From the NCBI GenBank assembly GCA_947626525.1, contig CANQSM010000013.1, positions 1 through 48,361 on the forward strand: a stretch of DNA of 48,361 nt, read 5' to 3'. Source of the DNA: an uncultured Phocaeicola sp. Lineage in GTDB: Bacteria; Bacteroidota; Bacteroidia; Bacteroidales; Bacteroidaceae. Below, one piece after another: positions 44,882 to 48,361 of the stretch (its first letter is position 1; each line of letters opens with the position of its first letter). The notes below the pieces were generated by a model. The model was given only the letters and a program-made list of their open reading frames with translations. It did no database searches and had not been told where the DNA came from. The position numbers and the translations under genes were made by a program.

Positions 44882-44961
44882 TTTTTGCTTTTATTCTTAT
44901 GGTTTTTGCTTTAAACAAGCGTTTTTGTACGATTTTCCATGTAAATGTACGATTTTCTATG
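44882..44961. promoter_or_regulatory. Phased direct repeats, candidate AraC-regulator operator
   Basis: TTTTTGCTTT occurs at 44882-44891 and 44903-44912, and TTTTTGTACG starts at 44922. TGTACGATTTTC(C/T)ATG occurs at 44926-44941 and 44946-44961. Start-to-start distances are 21, 19 and 20 bp, about two helical turns. AraC-family proteins typically bind direct repeats spaced about two turns apart. The block lies between the divergent promoters, adjacent to the -33 of the enzyme operon and overlapping the expected -33 of the regulator gene. Confidence 0.65.
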
Positions 44962-44982
44962 GCTACAGCAAAATGTTAGCAT

Positions 44983-44990
44983 TAGTTTTG
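44983..44990 (+). promoter_or_regulatory. -7 element of the AraC-regulator gene
   Basis: TAGTTTTG matches TAnnTTTG, 20 bp before the ATG at 45011. Because it lies downstream of the alternative in-frame start at 44945, it supports the shorter start. Confidence 0.5.
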
Positions 44991-45010
44991 CCCTCAGGAA
45001 TTTGATAACT

Positions 45011-46024
45011 ATGAGACACGAGAATTTTTTAACCGACACAACAATCTCTGATACCGGATTCCGATCGGGTATTCGGAGGCGGATGAATGAATTGAAGAAT
45101 CCGAATGGGAGGTTGCATCCGGAACTCCATGCGGAATATTTGATGAACGATGGGAAAGAGTACTCCTTTGGACTGGATGTGCGTCTGGTGGGTTGGCAGA
45201 AGATTTTGCCGGATACGACTTATCCGTTGAAAGAGCATCCGAAAGGTTATTCCTTTGATGTAAGGAAGGGACGTATCTTGTCGGATGAATACCTGTTGGT
45301 CTACATTACGGATGGAACCGGGAAGTTCTATGTAAAGAAAAATGAATGGGGGGGGGTAGGCGTGAAGGGAGGAACTCTGTTCTGGCTCACACCCGGTCAG
45401 TGGCATTCCTATATGCCGGACATTCAGACGGGCTGGACTGAATATTATATCGGTTTCAAAGGGGAGGAAGTCGAGAAGTTTATCCGTCATTCTTTCATGG
45501 AGGGCAAGAGCGGTGCTTTCGATATCGGTCTTAACGAGGAGCTGGTCAGTTTGTATATGCGTGCGTTAGACATCGCGCGGCTTAAAGATTCCTTTTATCA
45601 GTCTTATTTGTCAGGAATTGTTCTGCACATGTTGGGACTTGTCATGTCGCGGTTAAAGGAAAAGGTGGACTATTCTTGCAAGAACGAGCAGAAGATAGAA
45701 TTGGCCAAAATTATTATGAGGGAAAAACTGGCGGCAAATCTTGATTTTAAACAATTGGCCGGTTCGTTGGATTTAAGTTATTCCTATTTCCGTAGATTGT
45801 TTAAGGATTATACAGGTATAGGCCCGGCGAGATATTTTTTCGAGTTGAAGATAGACAAAGTGAAGCAGTTGTTGCTTACTACGGACATGTCTGTAAAAGA
45901 GATCCTGTATACTCTCGGATATAATACGACGGAGAACTTTCATGTCGTCTTTAAGAAGCATACCGGCTATACTCCGATTGAATACCGCCGTATGATGCTG
46001 GAAAAGAAGAAAGTAATCGGATGA
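45011..46024 (+). CDS. AraC-family transcriptional regulator of the pectin operon
   Basis: This 337-residue DNA-binding regulator has an N-terminal cupin-like sensor domain (about 40-185, with YLLVYITDGTGKFYVKKNEW and LFWLTPGQWHSYMPD). The C-terminal AraC HTH pair covers about 235-330: LDFKQLAGSLDLSYSYFRRLFKDYTGIGPARYF and MSVKEILYTLGYNTTENFHVVFKKHTGYTPIEYRR. The ATG at 45011 is preferred; the frame is open to 44945, but those residues lie upstream of a promoter -7 element. It is divergent from the six-gene enzyme operon and probably activates it on binding a sugar such as rhamnose or a pectin fragment. Use of a soluble AraC regulator, rather than a hybrid two-component sensor, suggests an intracellular monosaccharide-like signal. 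Confidence 0.92.
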   Translation: MRHENFLTDTTISDTGFRSGIRRRMNELKNPNGRLHPELHAEYLMNDGKEYSFGLDVRLVGWQKILPDTTYPLKEHPKGYSFDVRKGRILSDEYLLVYITDGTGKFYVKKNEWGGVGVKGGTLFWLTPGQWHSYMPDIQTGWTEYYIGFKGEEVEKFIRHSFMEGKSGAFDIGLNEELVSLYMRALDIARLKDSFYQSYLSGIVLHMLGLVMSRLKEKVDYSCKNEQKIELAKIIMREKLAANLDFKQLAGSLDLSYSYFRRLFKDYTGIGPARYFFELKIDKVKQLLLTTDMSVKEILYTLGYNTTENFHVVFKKHTGYTPIEYRRMMLEKKKVIG

Positions 46025-46072
46025 ATATGTATAATAAGAGGAATTGCGCCGTGGAGATTGCGCATGCCAAAT

Positions 46073-46127
46073 GTGCTCTCAAATCCAGAGCACCGTTCAC
46101 CGTCCAAACGTTCCGCTGGACGGTGAA
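46073..46127. repeat. Two consecutive hairpins after the AraC gene
   Basis: GTGCTCT (46073-46079) pairs with AGAGCAC (46087-46093), loop 7 nt. Three bases later TTCACCGTCCA (46096-46106) pairs perfectly with TGGACGGTGAA (46117-46127), loop 10 nt. They lie about 50 bp after the AraC stop and may terminate its transcript. Confidence 0.7.
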
Positions 46128-46131
46128 GTCA

Positions 46132-46210
46132 GATAGCTGCAAGTGCCAATGAAGTTAACTGCAAGTGCCAATGCAGTTAGCTGCATGTGCCAACGCACAT
46201 AGCTGCATGG
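46132..46210. repeat. 22-bp tandem repeats (3.5 units)
   Basis: The units are 46132-46153, 46154-46175, 46176-46197 and a partial one from 46198. Each has the core TAGCTGCA(A/T)GTGCCAA or TAACTGCAAGTGCCAA. The array directly follows the hairpins. Period and location resemble the arrays at 10.6 and 24.2 kb, but the sequence is unrelated. Confidence 0.75.
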
Positions 46211-46220
46211 CTATGACTGA

Positions 46221-46268
46221 TTTTACTTCACAGATTATTTGTTTATTTACTGTTTTACTTCACAGATT
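46221..46268. repeat. 16-bp perfect direct repeat
   Basis: TTTTACTTCACAGATT occurs at 46221-46236 and again at 46253-46268, separated by 16 bp of AT-rich sequence. Confidence 0.75.
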
Positions 46269-46366
46269 CTGCAATGTCTTCCTAAGAAGCTTTACAGTTT
46301 TGTTCTGTTGTCCCTAATCCGATTGCCGGATGCAAAGGTTGTGCAATACTGATTTTTTCAAAGAAG

Positions 46367-46418
46367 TTTGGTGGCTTCGGGAAAAAGCATTATCTTTGTG
46401 TACTGATTTTGGTACACA
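46367..46418 (+). promoter_or_regulatory. Antitoxin promoter with overlapping operator palindrome
   Basis: TTTG (46367-46370), 20 bp, then TATCTTTG (46391-46398) is a full Bacteroides promoter. TGTGTAC (46397-46403) and GTACACA (46412-46418) form a perfect inverted repeat with an 8-bp spacer that overlaps the -7 element and the predicted transcription start, about 46405. Toxin-antitoxin operons are normally repressed by their antitoxin at such a site. The in-frame ATG at 46409 lies inside this palindrome, so the gene start is taken as 46436. Confidence 0.75.
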
Positions 46419-46435
46419 ATATAAATTTTAAAAGT

Positions 46436-46696
46436 ATGGCAGTCATTCAGATTACGTCAAGAGAATTTCGGGAGAAACAGGCATCCATGTTTGCGCTCGC
46501 TGACAATGGGGAACAGGTGGTAATCAGGCGCAGGGGAAAGGTCTCCTATATGCTGATCCCCGTTTACGAAGAGGATTTTGTTCTTTCTCCGGAGCTTGAA
46601 GAGAGGCTCGAAGAGGGGCGCAAGCAATACAGGGAAGGCCATGTCACGACCTGCACTACAAAGGAGGAACTTAATAAATTCTTGGAAACGCTATGA
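46436..46696 (+). CDS. Phd/YefM-type antitoxin (orphan)
   Basis: This 86-residue protein begins MAVIQITSREFREKQASMFALAD, the DNA-binding fold of the Phd/YefM family, followed by GEQVVIRRRGKVSYMLIPV. The charged C-terminal tail (ELEERLEEGRKQYREG, then TKEELNKFLETL) would be the toxin-neutralising part. Its last codons overlap the ATG of the next frame (CTATGA), the usual coupling with a RelE/YoeB toxin, but that frame is only 15 codons long. The antitoxin itself looks intact and probably still binds its operator. It may protect against a related toxin elsewhere. Confidence 0.88.
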   Translation: MAVIQITSREFREKQASMFALADNGEQVVIRRRGKVSYMLIPVYEEDFVLSPELEERLEEGRKQYREGHVTTCTTKEELNKFLETL

Positions 46697-46740
46697 GCTT
46701 GTATAAGATTGAATTTACCCAAATAGCGATAAAAAGTTAG
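46693..46740 (+). pseudogene. Stub of a RelE/YoeB-type toxin gene
   Basis: The frame starting at the ATG that overlaps the antitoxin stop reads MSLYKIEFTQIAIKS and then stops. MxLYKIEFTxxAIKD is the usual start of YoeB/Txe-type toxins in Bacteroides. The family normally runs to about 85-95 residues. The stop falls exactly at the start of the hairpin ending the opposing higA gene, which suggests the rest of the toxin was removed by a deletion or by insertion of the HigBA segment. Confidence 0.65.
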
Positions 46741-46760
46741 CTGCATATAAAAAATGCGGC
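46740..46760 (-). terminator. Terminator of the HigBA-like operon
   Basis: GCTGCAT (46740-46746) pairs with ATGCGGC (46754-46760), one G-U pair, with a 7-nt loop. On the minus strand the stem is followed by CTTTTT, which fits an intrinsic terminator just after the antitoxin stop. Confidence 0.6.
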
Positions 46761-46761
46761 T

Positions 46762-47100
46762 TTACCATAATGCAACCTTCCCGAAACTTCCGAGGTCAAG
46801 ACTTGCCGTAGCTATACCCAACGCCTTGAATATACGGGCCATTGAAGCAAGAGTAATGCTTTTGCCTCTTTCAAACTTAGAAATTTGCGACTTCTGTACG
46901 CCTATACGCTCGCCTAATTGTTCTTGTGTAAGGTTTTGCGCTTTGCGTGCCTTACGTATGGCTGCGCCAATGAAATAGGCGTTTATGGCTTCAGCTACTT
47001 CCATTTCGTGTTTATCCCTTTCGGGAGTTCCAACCTTGCCTATAAGTTCGTCTTTCACTTCCTCTAAGGTGTAAAGTTTCATGTTTCCTAACTGTTCCAT
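46762..47100 (-). CDS. higA: HigA-like XRE-family antitoxin
   Basis: This 112-residue protein has a helix-turn-helix of the XRE/Cro type at about residues 45-100 (IRKARKAQNLTQEQLGERIGVQKSQISKFERGKS, given here in parts: IRKARKAQNLTQEQLGERIG and VQKSQISKFERGKS). A short N-terminal region (TLEEVKDELIGKVGTPERD) matches antitoxins paired with Gp49/HigB-type toxins. It starts 3 bp after the toxin stop, the toxin-first order typical of HigBA systems. It should neutralise the toxin and repress the operon. Confidence 0.88.
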   Translation of the reverse strand: MEQLGNMKLYTLEEVKDELIGKVGTPERDKHEMEVAEAINAYFIGAAIRKARKAQNLTQEQLGERIGVQKSQISKFERGKSITLASMARIFKALGIATASLDLGSFGKVALW

Positions 47101-47103
47101 ATT

Positions 47104-47448
47104 TTATAATTTTTTAAGTTCAAAGTATAGTTTCATTATTGCTTCCGCCCTTGCTATCTCTTTTTGCGGGGTCTTTTGGGTTTTCTTTATCATACCGTGA
47201 GTTGCCACGACCAATGCCTGCGTATCTGTGTCCCAAAAGGAAAATAGACGGTATGATATTCCGTTGTATAAAGTGCGAAACTCCCATATCTCGGATTCTC
47301 CCAACTTCTTAAATAATTCGTTGTTCCTTTCTCCGCCTGCTATCCTGTCTACATTGTACAAAATCTTATTGCGTGCTTGTGCAGGCAGGCTTTGAAGGAA
47401 GTTTTTAGCTTCCTCTAACAACAATAACTGAAACGTATGTTTATCCAT
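47104..47448 (-). CDS. higB: HigB/Gp49-like RelE-superfamily toxin
   Basis: This 114-residue basic protein matches the phage-derived Gp49-like/HigB group. It has an early EEAKNFLQSLPAQARNKIL helix, then LFKKLGESEIWEFRTLYNGISYRLFSFWD with the central arginines and RLF strand, and ATHGMIKKTQKTPQKEIARAEAI near the end. Such toxins cleave mRNA on ribosomes. It appears intact. The promoter on the minus strand has TATATTTG at 47471-47478, giving a leader of under 20 nt. Confidence 0.88.
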   Translation of the reverse strand: MDKHTFQLLLLEEAKNFLQSLPAQARNKILYNVDRIAGGERNNELFKKLGESEIWEFRTLYNGISYRLFSFWDTDTQALVVATHGMIKKTQKTPQKEIARAEAIMKLYFELKKL

Positions 47449-47470
47449 GATATGTCATGTTATAACGCTG

Positions 47471-47478
47471 CAAATATA
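47471..47478 (-). promoter_or_regulatory. -7 element of the HigBA-like operon
   Basis: The minus strand reads TATATTTG, a full TAnnTTTG match, 22 bp before the toxin ATG. No ideal -33 element is seen. Confidence 0.5.
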
Positions 47479-47718
47479 GCTATAAGTTTCTAAAAAACGA
47501 CACAAGCAAGTTGCGTTTTTCATTAATTCTCACATCCAATGGAAGTGAATTATTGAGTATAACCATATGGCTTGTCCAATTTGTCCTTGCGACAGGTGAT
47601 GCCAAGTGTCATTTCCATAAAAGCGCTATGGTAGATGAATCAAGCATGAAAATCCATATTATCAGAAGATAGAGTAAATAAATTCAATGTGGAATTATGG
47701 GATAACACAAGAAAACAT

Positions 47719-47726
47719 TAACTTTG
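47719..47726 (+). promoter_or_regulatory. -7 element of the small protein/GNAT pair
   Basis: TAACTTTG matches TAnnTTTG and ends 15 bp before the ATG at 47742. An alternative in-frame start at 47724 lies inside this element and is therefore unlikely. The leader would be under 10 nt. Confidence 0.5.
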
Positions 47727-47741
47727 TGGCAAAATTACGAT

Positions 47742-47909
47742 ATGGCTATAACGATAAAGAATATCCCGGTTTTAGAAGGCGCTACGGCAGAAGATTTTGT
47801 GCGTAGTGCTGATGAGAATGCAGTAAAAGCGACGCCTCGTTTGTCAGCTTCTGCCAAGAAACGGTTGCAGAAAGTATTGGAAAAATCACGCTCTTTCCGA
47901 TTCAACTGA
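47742..47909 (+). CDS. Small putative antitoxin upstream of a GNAT protein
   Basis: This 55-residue protein (MAITIKNIPVLEGATAEDFVRSADEN, in parts MAITIKNIPVLEG and ATAEDFVRSADEN) ends in a basic helix (SASAKKRLQKVLEKSRSFRF). It starts 3 bp ahead of a GNAT acetyltransferase gene, the layout of GNAT-type toxin-antitoxin pairs such as TacAT, but it does not show a clear ribbon-helix-helix motif. The antitoxin role is inferred from position and size. The frame is intact. Confidence 0.55.
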   Translation: MAITIKNIPVLEGATAEDFVRSADENAVKATPRLSASAKKRLQKVLEKSRSFRFN

Positions 47910-47911
47910 TA

Positions 47912-48235
47912 ATGGGCGGACTTTCCTTATATGATGATTGCGTCATGCTCGCCTACAACAAGGAGGTTCGTGATAATTGTCTTCCTTTCAGTTGTGGCGT
48001 GGATGACCTTGACGATTTTTTCCTCAATGATGCCGATTTGTATGCTGAAGAACTGTTGGGGAAGACTTACTGTTGGGTTACAACGGAAGCCCCACACCGC
48101 ATTGTGGCATTGTTCACTTTGTCGAATGACAGTATCAAGACCAAGCTGATGTCCTTCAATGATAAAAACCGCTTCCAGCGTAACATCGTTATACCTTTTT
48201 CGATGGTTAGAGGCAACTCTTTCCGTACATATTAG
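47912..48235 (+). pseudogene. Truncated GNAT-family N-acetyltransferase
   Basis: The first 90 or so residues (LSLYDDCVMLAYNKEVRDNC, LPFSCGVDDLDDFFLNDADL, YAEELLGKTYCWVTTE, RIVALFTLSNDSIK) match the N-terminal part of a GNAT protein common beside small antitoxin-like genes in Bacteroides. The acetyl-CoA-binding motif (Arg/Gln-x-x-Gly-x-Gly/Ala) and the rest of the fold, about 80 more residues, are absent. The frame ends in NIVIPFSMVRGNSFRTY, unrelated to the family. A join near 48185-48195 probably replaced the 3' half. The product is unlikely to be active. Confidence 0.65.
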
Positions 48236-48256
48236 AAAAAAGTAGAAGCGGTATGC

Positions 48257-48361
48257 TTATCTTGTAAGTTGGAAACGTAGGAAATTAGTAGCATAATCTT
48301 TCCCGTCTGCGGCAGTTCGTCGGAATTTCCGACAAGCTGAATCTTCCCGCAGTTCTTGGCT
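48257..48361 (-). pseudogene. Possible RhuM-like gene fragment at the window edge
   Basis: The minus-strand frame entering from the right edge reads QELREDSACRKFRRTAADGK, DYAT and then stops after ten further residues. (L)xEDSxCRKFxxTAxDGKxY resembles a conserved segment of RhuM-type proteins, which are often found near toxin or phage genes. The stop comes too early for that family. The rest lies outside the window, so this is a low-confidence call. Confidence 0.3.

Larger units (their letters stand above)
46025..46435. other. Intergenic region with hairpins, tandem repeats and direct repeats
   Basis: This region of about 410 bp has no plausible gene. It contains two hairpins (46073-46093 and 46096-46127), 22-bp tandem repeats (46132-46210), a 16-bp perfect direct repeat (46221-46236 and 46253-46268) and the promoter/operator of the antitoxin gene. 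Confidence 0.7.

Overview
The window reads as chromosomal DNA of a gut Bacteroides-type bacterium (order Bacteroidales). Promoters carry the Bacteroides -7 motif TAnnTTTG rather than TATAAT. Ribosome binding sites are weak. Many exported proteins have lipoprotein signals, a TonB-dependent receptor is present, and a large group of secreted plant-polysaccharide enzymes fills the right third. The species cannot be named from the sequence alone. No rRNA, tRNA or CRISPR array was found.

Left part (1-10.5 kb). A long hairpin and a decayed beta-propeller gene are followed by a COG0523 metal GTPase, a TonB-dependent receptor, a DUF362 lipoprotein, a hexapeptide acetyltransferase and a GH106-like alpha-L-rhamnosidase. 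A second hexapeptide acetyltransferase converges on the rhamnosidase. A DUF2027/Smr protein is divergent from it.

Core part (10.5-32 kb). A porin plus inner-membrane protein operon with a structured leader comes first. It is followed by housekeeping genes: topoisomerase IV subunit A, glycyl-tRNA synthetase with an FKBP lipoprotein, a DnaQ-like exonuclease, aspartate-semialdehyde dehydrogenase, and a three-gene operon (CPA2 antiporter, TcdA, LolD). After a repeat-rich spacer with an AraC-family gene remnant come a DUF4923 protein, a zinc/cadmium-type P-ATPase with its Fur-family regulator, a divergent ROK kinase, a cardiolipin synthase-like protein and an S41 lipoprotein protease.

Pectin locus (32-46 kb). 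Six genes on the minus strand form one apparent transcription unit: SGNH acetylesterase, GH106, GH28, GH105, an unassigned six-hairpin-like lipoprotein and a DUF4450 enzyme. An AraC-family activator is divergent. The enzyme set fits removal of acetyl groups, rhamnose, galacturonate and unsaturated uronate from rhamnogalacturonan-type oligosaccharides. No SusC/SusD pair lies in the window, so uptake must depend on another locus. The regulator-operon intergenic region holds four repeats phased about 20 bp apart, a good candidate operator. The three longer spacers inside the operon each hold a hairpin.

Right end (46-48.4 kb). This is a patchwork of toxin-antitoxin genes and remnants: an orphan Phd-type antitoxin followed by a 15-codon toxin stub, an intact HigBA-like pair, and a small protein plus truncated GNAT acetyltransferase pair. 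A possible RhuM-like fragment lies at the edge.

A pattern that ordinary annotation would miss is that three intergenic regions (10.6, 24.2 and 46.1 kb) each hold a short array of degenerate 22- or 23-bp repeats. The sequences are unrelated, but the period is almost the same and each lies just downstream of a plus-strand gene.
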